Shown here: positions 8,564-18,271 of the stretch, one piece after another
Position numbering within the stretch: the first letter of the stretch is position 1
Layout: every line of letters starts with the position of its first letter
Source of the DNA: Bacillus aquiflavi
GTDB lineage: Bacteria; Bacillota; Bacilli; Bacillales; Cytobacillaceae
Reading direction: 5' to 3'
DNA length: 64,000 bases
Assembly (NCBI RefSeq): GCF_019915265.1
Contig: NZ_CP082780.1
Span: 1,860,001 to 1,924,000, forward strand
Program-made: the position numbers and the translations under genes
Notes under the pieces: generated by a model
Told to the model about the DNA's origin: nothing
The model's input: the letters and a program-made list of their open reading frames with translations, nothing else
The model's database searches: none

Positions 8564-8610
8564 AGAGGATAGTTAGTCTTTTATGAAGACTGAATGATCC
8601 TCTTTTCTTT
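8564..8610 (+). terminator. Terminator after the GNAT gene
   Basis: AGAGGAT...AGTCTT pairs with AAGACT...ATCCTCT and is followed by TTTTCTTT. Confidence 0.75.
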
Positions 8611-8731
8611 ATATCAGCCTCTTGTGGAGACAGATTAAAAATAGCACCTCCAAAAGGTTAAAAAAAAAAATCCAACTACACTTTGTGTGTTCCTTTATGA
8701 TAACGAATCATTACATGCTATTTTTGACTAA

Positions 8732-8920
8732 CGATATAAACCAATCCAAAGACCAGATGTTGCGCTAATCGTATTGAGCAAAAATTCGATTTTCTTCTTA
8801 AAACTGCACTATCGCTATCTTTTTCCACTTTATCGCTCACGTAAACTTAGACAAGACTATTTCACATTCTTTCAAACCTTTTATGACAAAGGATACGACG
8901 ATAAAGTAAAGAACACATAA
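8732..8920 (+). pseudogene. Possible gene remnant, no start codon
   Basis: A 62-codon open stretch ending at TAA 8920 has a composition that looks coding (aromatic and basic residues; C-terminus RQDYFTFFQTFYDKGYDD) but no start codon or ribosome site. The stretch may be the end of a deleted gene or chance. Between 8474 and 8970 I see only this, the terminator before it and the one after it. Confidence 0.25.
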
Positions 8921-8966
8921 AAAAGGGCATTCAATAGCCGAAAATCGGCTGATTGGATACCCCGTT
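8921..8966 (-). terminator. Terminator for the small gene at 8971-9141
   Basis: On the minus strand GGGGTATCCAATCAGCCGA pairs imperfectly with TCGGCTATTGAATGCCC and is followed by six T. Confidence 0.75.
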
Positions 8967-8970
8967 TACA

Positions 8971-9141
8971 TTAATGAACAGAGTCTATTGCTACTCCCTC
9001 TTCTTCATATTGTATAGATTGTGCAGCATCAGTTTGTGCGAGTAAATACTCTAATTCTTCGTTTGTCAATGTTTCAAAGCGACCATCGGTAAACATGACT
9101 TGTGTTTGGTTTGGATTAATTCGGTTTAATTGGAAATTCAT
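8971..9141 (-). CDS. Small acidic protein of unknown function
   Basis: 56 residues starting at ATG 9141, which has AAGGTGG eight bases upstream; the frame can extend to 9153 but that would overlap the ribosome site. The protein is soluble and acidic, with a predicted strand-rich front half (NRINPNQTQVMFTDGRFETL) and an EELEYLLAQ helix. It has its own terminator downstream, supporting a real, separately expressed gene. I do not recognise the family. Confidence 0.6.
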   Translation of the reverse strand: MNFQLNRINPNQTQVMFTDGRFETLTNEELEYLLAQTDAAQSIQYEEEGVAIDSVH

Positions 9142-9256
9142 CAAAACCACCACCTTTTTTTTTTTTAATTATATCTTCAACAAAAGAAGGCGTTTTCATG
9201 CTTATTTTTTATTTGTTCATAAAATTGCAAAAAGAATTTGACAGTTTTGTGGCTAG

Positions 9257-10420
9257 TTAAAGCTCATATTTTTTTAAAAGCGGAATGCCGATTTTAGTTA
9301 GAGTTTTTTCGAGAAACGACCACACACTTTTTCGTTTTAAAGACAAATGCTGACAAAAAACAAGTGAATATTCAATTTCATTTATTGCACCCCTTAGCCG
9401 TTTAAAGCGGCCTGCCCCAGCACTGCGATGAAGCAGTATTTCATTTTCAAGCGAATGGTCGGTTAATAAAATAGAACAAAGGCGATATAACCCTTCTTCT
9501 TTCGATAAGCTAGTATCATAACCTAAAATGGGGGTAGTCATCATCCCGTTGCAAACGACAAAGCCGACTACTCCGTACACTTGATTATTTTTTTTTAACA
9601 GCTTAAATTCTATTAAGCGGTGTTTCCAAGCATTCGTTAAAAAACGGACGTTAAACTGTGGGTTATAATATGAATATTTTTGTAAATAAAGTCGCTTATA
9701 AAGTTCCCAGACCATCTTTAAATCAGACTCGGTTATCCTATCATGCGATACAACTTCATACCCGCTCTGATGTAAAAACTCACTTCATATCACGCCGGAT
9801 CGCTTTTTTTTTTGCCGCTTTGAAAATGTATTGAACTTATGCGGATAAAATAAATAAATTGACCTGCTAGGAATGAACTTACAGCCTATATTACCCAATT
9901 CGGAAATGATATCCGTATGAAGAGTATTTGTTAAAGAACGAAACATAATCGCACAGTCAGGAAATTTTTCCGCTAAAAATAAAGTGATTTCTTTCGCTTG
10001 TCCCTCTTTTAAATTTTCATATAAATTTGTTGATAATAACCAATTATTCACAATTACAATTCGATCGATCTCACTTTTATAAAAAAAGCGGCCAATTAAT
10101 TTCAACATCCCTTTTAATCCAGTTTCTAAAATAGGATGTTTCAATTCACGCAGTTCCTCGATGGCATAATCGATGTATTGTGTGTAAGGAGAAACAACAT
10201 AACTATTCCCTTTATATGGGGTTGAGACTGTTATCGGAAGTAATAGCCGATCGATTTCAAGGATCATTAGTTGTGCTGTTACATTGTCATTGTCAATATA
10301 ATAAGAAGCTTGATGTAAAAGCATTTCGGTAAAATAGTTTTGTACTGCTTTCCCGTTCGTTTTTGAAGCCCATTCTATTTGTTCTATCTCAGTTCCGCTA
10401 TATAATTTTATCTTTGTCAA
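9257..10420 (-). pseudogene. Acyltransferase-like (GNAT/FemAB-fold) protein of the KAS III cluster, interrupted
   Basis: A first part (10420-9785) ends at TGA, and the same frame reopens directly and runs to 9257 (SEFLHQSGYEVVSHDRITESD...), so together they make about 387 residues. A run of ten A (9804-9813 on the plus strand) lies just before the stop. Two nearby single-base indels (A10 run and ATGAAGTGAG) would also restore a natural-looking join (KKAIRRDMK-EFLHQSGYEVV). The C-terminal half (WELYKRLYLQKYSYYNPQF... RFKRLRGAINEIEYS) resembles uncharacterised GNAT/FemAB-type proteins, a weak assignment. TTG 10420 has AAGGAG 11 bases upstream and overlaps the preceding gene by 23 bases, so it is the last gene of the cluster. 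Confidence 0.65.
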
Positions 10421-11738
10421 TAGGAAAATGACTCCTTTCAATCCGTCGAAGTTTCTTTTCTCCTGGTAAAAAGTCATATCGCTTGAAAACAAGTTTAGGA
10501 GCTTCTACTGAAAAATGCTGACAAATGGCGGTAATTGACTTTGTTACACTTTCATTTATTTCAGATGCAGATTTTAACTTTAGCTGAACAGAGATTTGTT
10601 GAATACTTTCTTGAACAAGCCGATATTCCTCGATCTCATTAGATGCTGTCATCATTGCACGGCGAAAGAAATCAGGGAAGATTGCTTTTAAACCGTTTCC
10701 GTTTTTCTCCTTTAAATAAAAAATATCATCCGCCCTTCCTTCAATTTGTTTAAGAGCCATGAAAGGGGAGCCGCATGGACAAGGCTTTTCTTCCTCCGTT
10801 AAAATATCATTAAGCCGATAGCGAATAATCGGTTGACTTGTTCGTGAAAAATCGGTAATAATTGGGAAAAATCTCCCTTTATCATTATGTAAGTACTCTT
10901 TCTCAATGGCAACGATATCTTCATTTATATGGAGCGTGCCGTGTTCACATGTGCAAGCAAGAAACCCTTCTGTGCATTGGTATACTTGATGGATTTGTTT
11001 TTGAAAAACTGTTTGTAAAAACTGTTCATCAATAGGATCAAGTACTTCAGCAACAGAAATCACTTTTTCGGGTGAAATGTTCAATGTACCTTTATTTAAC
11101 TCTTTTCCTAGAAACCTTAACATCGACGGAGGCGCGACTAATACAGAAGGTTCGTATTGATTTAACGTATTCATATGTTTCGAAAGATCATCCATTAAGT
11201 CAAAGAAGCAAAACTGAATTCGCTTTGATTGCGTAGTCGTATATAAGTTACTATTCGCCCTTAAAAAAAAGGCGTTTTTATGTTTATGTAAAAGACTGTG
11301 AGGAAGCAATTTAGCTAAAATCACTCCAGCCCAACGTTCCCGCTCTGATGGAGATACGATAAACAGACCTCTATTTCCTGACGTCCCCGAGGAAAGACCG
11401 ATTGTAATCCCGTTTTTCGTAGGCGAAAAATTCCGGTCTTCCTCGGCCTGAATTGCCATGTCAAAAGCTTCTTCTTTTTTAATGCCCACTATATTCAATT
11501 TATTAAAATGCTCCATCATCATTTGTTTATCAATGATCGGAAGGCTTCGCCAATCTTCTATTCTCCCATGATGGAGATGATTTTTATAAAGCTCCCTATA
11601 AAAGGGAGAGTTCTTTAGGACAAAGTTTAAATGCTTTTTAATCTTTTTTTCTTGGTATCTTTTCACCTCATCGCGTGAATGAAAACGGCGAAAATATTTT
11701 TGCTTTACATACTCTGAAACAATCTTAACTGTACTCAT
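10398..11738 (-). CDS. F390-synthetase/PaaK-like adenylate-forming enzyme
   Basis: A 446-residue member of the adenylate-forming superfamily, closest in style to the coenzyme F390 synthetase-related clade. It shows the phosphate-binding loop GLSSGTSGNRGLF (about residue 115), a substrate region YQCTEGFLACTCEHGTLH, the IRYRLND motif with its invariant Arg-Tyr and Asp, and a cysteine-rich EEKPCPCGSPF stretch. It should activate a carboxylate as acyl-AMP; the substrate is unknown. GGGGG precedes the ATG. It overlaps the MBL gene by 14 bases, so it is co-translated in the minus-strand cluster. Confidence 0.8.
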   Translation of the reverse strand: MSTVKIVSEYVKQKYFRRFHSRDEVKRYQEKKIKKHLNFVLKNSPFYRELYKNHLHHGRIEDWRSLPIIDKQMMMEHFNKLNIVGIKKEEAFDMAIQAEEDRNFSPTKNGITIGLSSGTSGNRGLFIVSPSERERWAGVILAKLLPHSLLHKHKNAFFLRANSNLYTTTQSKRIQFCFFDLMDDLSKHMNTLNQYEPSVLVAPPSMLRFLGKELNKGTLNISPEKVISVAEVLDPIDEQFLQTVFQKQIHQVYQCTEGFLACTCEHGTLHINEDIVAIEKEYLHNDKGRFFPIITDFSRTSQPIIRYRLNDILTEEEKPCPCGSPFMALKQIEGRADDIFYLKEKNGNGLKAIFPDFFRRAMMTASNEIEEYRLVQESIQQISVQLKLKSASEINESVTKSITAICQHFSVEAPKLVFKRYDFLPGEKKLRRIERSHFPIDKDKII

Positions 11739-12567
11739 ACGACTTCCCCCATATTTCAGTACAATGAGTGGGCAAAATTAAAATATTGTTGTTTTGTTTT
11801 TGTAATTCGTGTATTTTTTTTAAATTTTTTTTGAAACTTTTAATATCCGGCATCATCAAATAAGCGAGCTTACTCGGTAAAACACTTTCGCGAAATGCTT
11901 GACTTTGCCAACAGGCATCAGCACATAAAAAGACTTCCCCTCTCACCTCATCATGTAAAAATAAACCGAGCTGACCGATCGCATGACCAGTCAAATCGAC
12001 AGCAAAAAAACTCCCGTCATGAAATACATCCCAGCCTTCCTTAAAAGGGGAAAAAGCTTCAGGCAAGCTTACCGTTTTTTCTTCATCAATATAAATAACC
12101 CTCTGCTCAAAATCTTTTGGCAATAGCTCTGGAAGAAAAGCATTTTTTAATGCGTCAATTCCTTTTTTACCCTTCACAAATTCATATGCTTTTTTAGAAC
12201 ATAAAAAAGTCGTCGTTGGAAAATCTAAAAGACCGCCAAGGTGATCCCCATGGAAATGAGAAATAAATATGTAGGAAATGTCGTCTGAACTTATCCCCTC
12301 TTTTGCTAACTGATCCTTGATTCCATCCCCATCCTGAAAATGAATCGGGGTCATTTTCGGATAAATTGAATAAGGAAATGATCTACTTGCAGTAAAAAAG
12401 TGACTGGCATACCCAGTGTCAAATAATATATGTCCATATTTAGGATGAGTCATTAACGCTACTAATGCCGGAAAGGAAACTTTTTTAAAGCTTCCTCCTC
12501 TTAACACCATTCTTTCAAGATTCACGCAATAACCTGTCTGAAATAATTTCATCGTTACTTTTTCCAT
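11725..12567 (-). CDS. Metallo-beta-lactamase-fold hydrolase
   Basis: 280 residues with the dinuclear-metal motif HFHGDHLGG (HxHxDH, about residue 110), a later Asp in FLCADACWQ and His in LPTHCTE, and an early His-containing ALMTHPKYGHILFDTGY. The arrangement resembles N-acyl-homoserine lactonase-like hydrolases, which open lactones, but the family is broad. Within this cluster a role in hydrolysing a lactone or thioester intermediate, or the final product, is plausible but unproven. AGAGG precedes the ATG; the gene ends inside the adenylate-forming gene. Confidence 0.82.
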   Translation of the reverse strand: MEKVTMKLFQTGYCVNLERMVLRGGSFKKVSFPALVALMTHPKYGHILFDTGYASHFFTASRSFPYSIYPKMTPIHFQDGDGIKDQLAKEGISSDDISYIFISHFHGDHLGGLLDFPTTTFLCSKKAYEFVKGKKGIDALKNAFLPELLPKDFEQRVIYIDEEKTVSLPEAFSPFKEGWDVFHDGSFFAVDLTGHAIGQLGLFLHDEVRGEVFLCADACWQSQAFRESVLPSKLAYLMMPDIKSFKKNLKKIHELQKQNNNILILPTHCTEIWGKSYEYS

Positions 12568-12585
12568 TGTTTCAACCTCTAATCA

Positions 12586-13581
12586 TTACTTTAATTCTGC
12601 TACCCACCATTCGACAAACTGTTCTATCCCTTCTTCAATCGATATCCGCGGGTTGTATCCAAGCTCTTTACGGGCAGCATCAATATTTAACGTCTGATTC
12701 TTAGCAAGTACACTAACAGAATATTTTGTTAAGATAGGTTCTTTTCCAAATAAAATATATTTTGACGCCCATTCGAAAAACTGGGCAAGCTTTATTACTT
12801 TTGAATAAGAGATGTCTTTTGTTTTTAACGGTTTTTGAAGGGTAGAAAATAACTTTTCTAGTACATCTTTAAAAACGACAGTTTCACCATTTGTAATGTT
12901 ATATTTTTTCCCGAGCGTTTCTTTAGGCGAATCGATACAAAGTAAAAGTGCATCGACAACGTTGTCAACATATGTTAAATCCATTAAAATATTACCGCCG
13001 TTAATGAGAGGAACAAATCGTTTTTCATTTGCACGGATTAGCCGCGGGATGATCGTCGTGTCTTCTGGTCCGAATAAAGCCCGCGGCCGAATCGTCACAA
13101 CTGGAAGCCCTTTTGCAAAAGCCCGATCAATTTCTTGCTCCGCTAAATATTTTGTTTCAGCGTAATAATTCACAAACTTTGATGGTAATGGGTCATTTTC
13201 TTTTACATCTAAACGATCATTAAAATAAAAATATAAACTTGGAGTGGAAACATGAATCAGTCGTTTTACTTTCTCTTTTTTACAAGCGTTGATCACATTT
13301 ATCGTTCCAAGTACATTTGCTTGATAAAACTCGTCATATTTTCCCCATGGAGAGGAAAGAGCTCCACAATGAAACACGTAATCTATCTTTTTGCAGGCAT
13401 TTTCTATTTTCCCGCTATCAGCTAAATCAGCTTGATAAAAATAGATCCCTTCTTTTTCAAGTAATTTGCCAATCTGTTCATTTCGACCAATTATAGTAAC
13501 AGCATGGCCTTCATCGTTAAGACGTCTTGCTAATCTTTTTCCTAAAAAACCTGTTCCTCCAGTTACGAGCATATTCATCAT
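12586..13581 (-). CDS. NAD(P)-dependent 3-beta-HSD/OleD-like reductase
   Basis: A 331-residue extended SDR. The Rossmann motif TGGTGFLG is at the N-terminus, followed by HCGALSSPWG, a Ser in HVSTPSLY and the YYAETKYLAE active site (Tyr-x3-Lys). HCGALSSPWG and the overall layout recall OleD-type beta-keto acid reductases of olefin/beta-lactone pathways. Its ATG overlaps the ATP-grasp stop (ATGATGA). Together with the KAS III gene this suggests condensation of acyl groups followed by keto reduction. No OleC-type or OleB-type gene is present. Confidence 0.83.
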   Translation of the reverse strand: MMNMLVTGGTGFLGKRLARRLNDEGHAVTIIGRNEQIGKLLEKEGIYFYQADLADSGKIENACKKIDYVFHCGALSSPWGKYDEFYQANVLGTINVINACKKEKVKRLIHVSTPSLYFYFNDRLDVKENDPLPSKFVNYYAETKYLAEQEIDRAFAKGLPVVTIRPRALFGPEDTTIIPRLIRANEKRFVPLINGGNILMDLTYVDNVVDALLLCIDSPKETLGKKYNITNGETVVFKDVLEKLFSTLQKPLKTKDISYSKVIKLAQFFEWASKYILFGKEPILTKYSVSVLAKNQTLNIDAARKELGYNPRISIEEGIEQFVEWWVAELK

Positions 13582-14738
13582 TGCTTATCACCGTTCCATT
13601 CAATATCAATCGTCGTTGCTTGAATTGGCGAAATATGATTTTTCTTCGCCAAGCGATAAAAGCTATAGTATACATAAAATTGATGAAAAAAAGGCTTCAT
13701 ATCTTTACTTGACCAAATTATATCTTTTGAGTTTAAAAATGTTTTGCACCATTTTAAAAAATGAGTAACACTCCATCCCATTGTGAGCATTGCTAAAATA
13801 AGCATCACTTTCGTTGATTTTTTTGGTTTTAATACGGAGCATGATGAATTTAAAAACGCTTTAGGCAACGGTAGCCCCTTAAAAAGATGGACACCGCTCG
13901 TTGCCCGCGGATTACATTCAAGCGGATAAAGCACACCATTTTCCGTTTCAATAAAGTCAAACGCAAATTGACCAGTTAGATTCGTTCCTGAAAAAAAAGT
14001 ACTGATCCATTGTTCGATCCCCTTATGTTCAACATACTCAAACGTAATCGAGGCACCTTTTCCCGCAGTAAAATACACCGGATAATGACTATGAGCACAT
14101 ATCATTCCGTCTTTTAATACTGTATAACTGCAAAACGATTTTCCGATAATCCTTTCTTGGACAACATAAGGATATTGTTCGCTTACATTGATAAGATGAA
14201 TAACATGTTTCAAATTATTTTGATTCACAAAATAAACTTGTGAAGCAAACCTTGAAAAAACAGGCTTTAACACCGCTTCTCCACCAAGTTGCTTTATCGC
14301 AGATATAATTTCGGACGAGGTTTTTGCCAACAATGTTTCTGGTGCCTTTAAACCTTTTGAACGGACAAGTTCAGTAAATGAAAACTTCTCATGCAATTGG
14401 CTAAGAATATGTAAATCACTGCAAAATACATGACAAAGCGCTTCAAGCTGCGCCTTCCCTTTTCCGATATAAAATACTTCCTCACAAGTCGGAATCAATA
14501 AATGAATTTTATAATCATGAATAATTGTCAGTAAATCTTGAATAAAGCCGTTATAATCGGCAACAGGACTTGTAATGACAAATGACTTGCACACTGCATT
14601 TGATAAAGACGTAAGCTGCATCGGTACACTATCAGCAACATAAACTTTATGACCTAATGAGTGAAATTGTCTTGCCAAATCTAATGTAACCGGTGCTCTT
14701 CCACCCGTTAATAATATATGCTGTTTCTCAATACTCAA
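13578..14738 (-). CDS. ATP-grasp ligase of unknown substrate
   Basis: About 386 residues with an N-terminal Rossmann-like pre-ATP-grasp domain (ILLTGGRAPVTLDLARQF) and the ATP-grasp core: AVLKPVFSRFASQVYF for nucleotide binding, GQFAFDFIETENGVLYPLECNPR for metal-binding Glu and Asn, ending in ATSGVHLF. It resembles CarB/PylC-type single-chain ligases that join a carboxylate to an amine or thiol. TTG 14738 is the better start because GGAGG lies 8 bases upstream. It overlaps the KAS III gene end by 11 bases and the reductase by 4 bases, so it is tightly coupled to them. Confidence 0.78.
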   Translation of the reverse strand: MSIEKQHILLTGGRAPVTLDLARQFHSLGHKVYVADSVPMQLTSLSNAVCKSFVITSPVADYNGFIQDLLTIIHDYKIHLLIPTCEEVFYIGKGKAQLEALCHVFCSDLHILSQLHEKFSFTELVRSKGLKAPETLLAKTSSEIISAIKQLGGEAVLKPVFSRFASQVYFVNQNNLKHVIHLINVSEQYPYVVQERIIGKSFCSYTVLKDGMICAHSHYPVYFTAGKGASITFEYVEHKGIEQWISTFFSGTNLTGQFAFDFIETENGVLYPLECNPRATSGVHLFKGLPLPKAFLNSSCSVLKPKKSTKVMLILAMLTMGWSVTHFLKWCKTFLNSKDIIWSSKDMKPFFHQFYVYYSFYRLAKKNHISPIQATTIDIEWNGDKQ

Positions 14739-15728
14739 AAATGACTCCTCCAATAGATAAACCGGCTGAAGTACCGATCAACATGACGAGATCGCCTCGC
14801 TTTATGCGTCCTTGCTCAATTGCCTCATGCAAAGCGATCGGAATGGAGGCAGCAATTGTATTTCCATAATTTTCGATGTTATTAATAAAAACCGCATCAG
14901 GAATATTCAGTTTTTTTTGCAGTATTCTTAAAGCCATCCCACTCGCTTGATGAGGTATTACTGCTTTTAAAGCGTTTCGTTATCGTTATGTTTGTTCCAG
15001 CAAATAATTTTTCCATAAAAGCAGGCAGTAGCCTTGATGACAGGCGAAAAATGGCTTGACCATTCATTTGGAACAAGAAATGCTCTTCTGATAAATGTGC
15101 ATGTTCTCGAGGATGAATTTTCGTTCCCCCGCCAGGAATTTCTGAATGACTTGCTCCAACACTGTATGTTTCCATCCGTGCAGTTAAAATATGAGATGAT
15201 TCCTCTTTTCGCGGCTTTTGGACGACAACAGCAGCTGCTCCGTCACCGAATAAAACGGCACTTTCTTTCTGCTTCCAATTCAGCCCAATTGAGGAAATCT
15301 CACTAGAAACTATTAAAATCGTTTTATAGCGGCCAGAGTCAATTAAATATGAAGCTAAATCAAATCCTTTTACAAAGCTTAAACAAGTTGTATTAATATC
15401 AAAACAAGGAATACCTGACTCTTCTAAACTAAGTTCCTTTTGAATAAGTGCTGCATTACACGGAATCGGCTGCTCCATCGTTCCGCTTCCAGAAATAATA
15501 CAATCAATATCTTCTAAACGAATACCGGCATTTTCAACAGCTTGAACAGCAGCCTTCGCCCATTTTTTTTGATGCTGTTTCATTTGTAATAAAATGACGT
15601 ACTCGCACGCCAGATTTTTTCAACGTCCAGCCTGAAGGAAGAGACAGCTTTTTATCTAGCTCCTCTGCTGTTACGACTGTTTTAGGTATGTATATACCAG
15701 TCCCAATCACTTTTATGCTTCTTTCCAT
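14728..15728 (-). pseudogene. 3-oxoacyl-ACP synthase III (FabH/OleA-like), two frameshifts
   Basis: Three overlapping frames together encode one KAS III of about 333 residues. The Cys-His-Asn triad is intact: Cys in DINTTCLSF, His in IPHQAS and Asn in ENYGNTIAAS. The breaks are at runs of eight A (15563-15570) and four A (14965-14968); removing one base at each restores ASKKWAKAAVQ and RFKAVIPHQAS. The enzyme would condense an acyl thioester with malonyl- or a second acyl thioester. It is first in the minus-strand cluster. Housekeeping FabH is unlikely because the neighbours are not fab genes. Whether the breaks are real or homopolymer miscalls cannot be settled here. Confidence 0.85.
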
Positions 15729-15909
15729 TTTATCTCTCTTAATCTCTCTTTCTGTCTAAATTTAAAAATACTTTCACTTTCAGTTTTTTATTTTACCATT
15801 AATATCGTTTAATGTAAGCTGTTGTTAAAGGATTCATTTTAACATTTTACTAGCAGTATATAAAAAAGTACGTTAAACTAAATCAAAATAAGAAAAATGG
15901 GGATTAGAA

Positions 15910-17268
15910 ATGAAACAAACGAAAAACATAAAAGAAAAAATTCATCAGTTGCTCATCATTTTTTTCCCAATCCTAATTACACAGCTTGGTATGTTTTCCA
16001 TGAATTTTTTTGATACGATGATGTCAGGACATGCAAGTCCACTCGATTTAGCCGGTGTTGCCATTGGCTCATCGTTATGGGTTCCGATTTTTACAGGTTT
16101 AAGCGGTATTTTGCTTGCAATTACTCCAATTGTGTCACAACTCGTTGGTGCAAAAAAAGAAAAAGACGCGTCTTTTTCAGTGATTCAAGGCATTTATTTA
16201 GCTGTGATTATGGCGATAATTGTGATCATTGCTGGCGCATTCCTCTTAAATCCGGTCCTGAATCGAATGAGCCTTGAAAATGAAGTGCAGCAAGTTGCCC
16301 ACGATTATTTAATTGCTTTATCATTTGGAATGGTTCCGTTATTTATCTACACTGTACTGCGCTCATTCATAGATAGTCTTGAAAAAACACGGACGACAAT
16401 GATCATTACATTAACATCACTGCCGCTAAATGTTATTTTTAATTATTTGCTTATTTTTGGCAAGCTAGGTTTGCCAAAGCTTGGCGGTGTCGGGGCAGGT
16501 TATGCCTCTGCGATTACGTATTGGATTATTACTGGAATTGCCTTTTTTATCATTATAAAAGAGCAGCCGTTCGCCTCTTTTAAAATCTTTCATAAGCTTT
16601 ATTCGGTTTCTTTTACGAAATGGGCGGAAATTTTGAAAATCGGTGTTCCAATTGGATTCGCCATCTTTTTTGAAACAAGTATTTTTGCTGCTGTTACGCT
16701 TTTAATGAGCAACTTCGATACAGTGACGATCGCTTCTCACCAAGCTGCAATGAATTTTGCTTCATTTCTATATATGGTGCCGTTAAGTATATCGATGTCT
16801 TTAACGATTGTTATTGGGTTTGAAGTCGGAGCGAAACGATATGAGGATGCAAAGCAATATAGCTGGATTGGTGTAGCAACTGGGGTAATACTTGCAGTAG
16901 TCAGCGGCCTTGTTTTATTTTCATTTCGATATGAAATTGCTAGTTTGTATACGAACGAACAAAATGTCTTGAATATGACAGGGCAATTTTTATTGTATGC
17001 TTTGTTCTTTCAACTATCTGATGCGATTGCGGCCCCTATTCAAGGAGCATTAAGAGGCTATAAAGATGTTAACAGTACGTTTTTTATGGCACTTGTATCT
17101 TATTGGATCATCGGTTTACCATTAGGATATTATTTAGCAAATCATACGGATTTGTTAGCGTTCGGATATTGGATTGGACTGATTACAGGTCTTGCTGTCG
17201 GCGCTGTCGGCTTATCTAGCAGACTCGTCTACATCCAAAAAAGAAAATATAAAGCGTCTTTAAGCTAA
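15910..17268 (+). CDS. MATE-family multidrug/sodium antiporter
   Basis: 452 residues with twelve hydrophobic segments in two homologous halves. The N-terminal FFPILITQLGMFSMNFFDTMMSGHASPLDLAGVAIGSS signature region and the repeat in the second half (IGVPIGFAIFFETSIFA) are typical of NorM-type MATE exporters. These extrude cationic drugs using a sodium or proton gradient. GGGGATTAGAA precedes the ATG. It diverges from the KAS III cluster; export of that cluster's product is possible but speculative. Confidence 0.9.
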   Translation: MKQTKNIKEKIHQLLIIFFPILITQLGMFSMNFFDTMMSGHASPLDLAGVAIGSSLWVPIFTGLSGILLAITPIVSQLVGAKKEKDASFSVIQGIYLAVIMAIIVIIAGAFLLNPVLNRMSLENEVQQVAHDYLIALSFGMVPLFIYTVLRSFIDSLEKTRTTMIITLTSLPLNVIFNYLLIFGKLGLPKLGGVGAGYASAITYWIITGIAFFIIIKEQPFASFKIFHKLYSVSFTKWAEILKIGVPIGFAIFFETSIFAAVTLLMSNFDTVTIASHQAAMNFASFLYMVPLSISMSLTIVIGFEVGAKRYEDAKQYSWIGVATGVILAVVSGLVLFSFRYEIASLYTNEQNVLNMTGQFLLYALFFQLSDAIAAPIQGALRGYKDVNSTFFMALVSYWIIGLPLGYYLANHTDLLAFGYWIGLITGLAVGAVGLSSRLVYIQKRKYKASLS

Positions 17269-17273
17269 GAAAA

Positions 17274-17310
17274 GCTTTAAGGCTATCAAGAAAGTTGATA
17301 GCCTTAAAGC
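17274..17310. terminator. Strong hairpin after the MATE gene
   Basis: A perfect 16-bp stem (GCTTTAAGGCTATCAA at 17274 and its complement ending at 17310) with a 5-base loop. There is no T-run on the plus strand, but a TTTTCTT tract on the minus strand. The following 187 bases to 17497 hold no gene. Confidence 0.65.
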
Positions 17311-17497
17311 TCGCACCATTGTCCTTATATTCTGTTGTAAGCTTATGAACACCTATTTTCATGCTTCTCGCCTCGACTTATAAACGTTTTCAATCTATCA
17401 TTCGGACAGTTGGCTATCTCTATCATTTAAGACATTCTAAGAAAAAATTAACAATATGATCAGCTTACTTTCGCCTTAATTGCTTCAGTTCCTAAGC

Positions 17498-18271
17498 TTA
17501 GATTTTATACACTTTGCCGAGGACATCTTTTCCTCCCGTAACAGGAATAATGGCCCCTGTAATAAAATCAGATTTTTCATCGCATAGGAAAGAAATTACT
17601 CTCCCAACGTCTTCCCCTGTTCCGGGCCTTGATACAGGTGAACTAGTATCTGATACTCCCTCGACTTCAGCGATTGAAAGTTCTTTCCATTTCCCAATGA
17701 TATCTCCGGGACAAACCATATTTGCAGTGATGCCATTTTCGGCTTCCTCCAATGCGATTGTACGTGTTAATGAAGCAACACCTACCTTTGCAGCAGCAAA
17801 AGCCGAGCGGAAAATCCAGCCAGGAGCCGTTTCAATTCGATCAAAGCCAAAGGTAATCAATCTTCCCCAGCCTTTTTTACGCATTTGTGGAATAAGTAAT
17901 TTACTTAAATAAAAAACGCCATTTAAATTACCATTTACAAGGTAATTCCATTCATCTGCAGTATAATTTGTTACTTTCTTCCGTTCATGAATGTAAGGTC
18001 CTGCATTATGAATAACAATATCGATTGAAGGAAACTTCTCAAGCGATTTTTTTACGAGCCGTTCGCAATCATCTAATTGAGAAATATCACCTTGAATTGC
18101 AATATTATTTGTGTGAAAGCGTTCATTTAAGAACTGAACAAGTTCATTCGCCTTATCTTGACTATGCCGGTAATTAATGATGACGTTCTTTCCGCTTTCA
18201 GCAAGTATTTCCGCAGTTTTCCGTCCGATTCCACTTGCTCCTCCCGTGATTAACACTGTTTTTTCATTCAC
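17498..18271 (-). CDS. Short-chain dehydrogenase/reductase-like protein with Phe in place of catalytic Tyr
   Basis: 257 residues with the classical SDR cofactor motif TGGASGIG, NAG at about residue 90 and the C-terminal PVTGGKD. The usual YxxxK active site reads SAFAAAKVG, so the catalytic Tyr is Phe while the Lys is kept. The Ser upstream is also not obvious (ITFGFDRIETAPG). The cofactor pocket looks intact but classical hydride transfer may be lost or altered. Many SDRs of this length reduce 3-keto groups; the substrate here is unknown. It sits alone, convergent with the MATE gene. Confidence 0.8.
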   Translation of the reverse strand: MNEKTVLITGGASGIGRKTAEILAESGKNVIINYRHSQDKANELVQFLNERFHTNNIAIQGDISQLDDCERLVKKSLEKFPSIDIVIHNAGPYIHERKKVTNYTADEWNYLVNGNLNGVFYLSKLLIPQMRKKGWGRLITFGFDRIETAPGWIFRSAFAAAKVGVASLTRTIALEEAENGITANMVCPGDIIGKWKELSIAEVEGVSDTSSPVSRPGTGEDVGRVISFLCDEKSDFITGAIIPVTGGKDVLGKVYKI

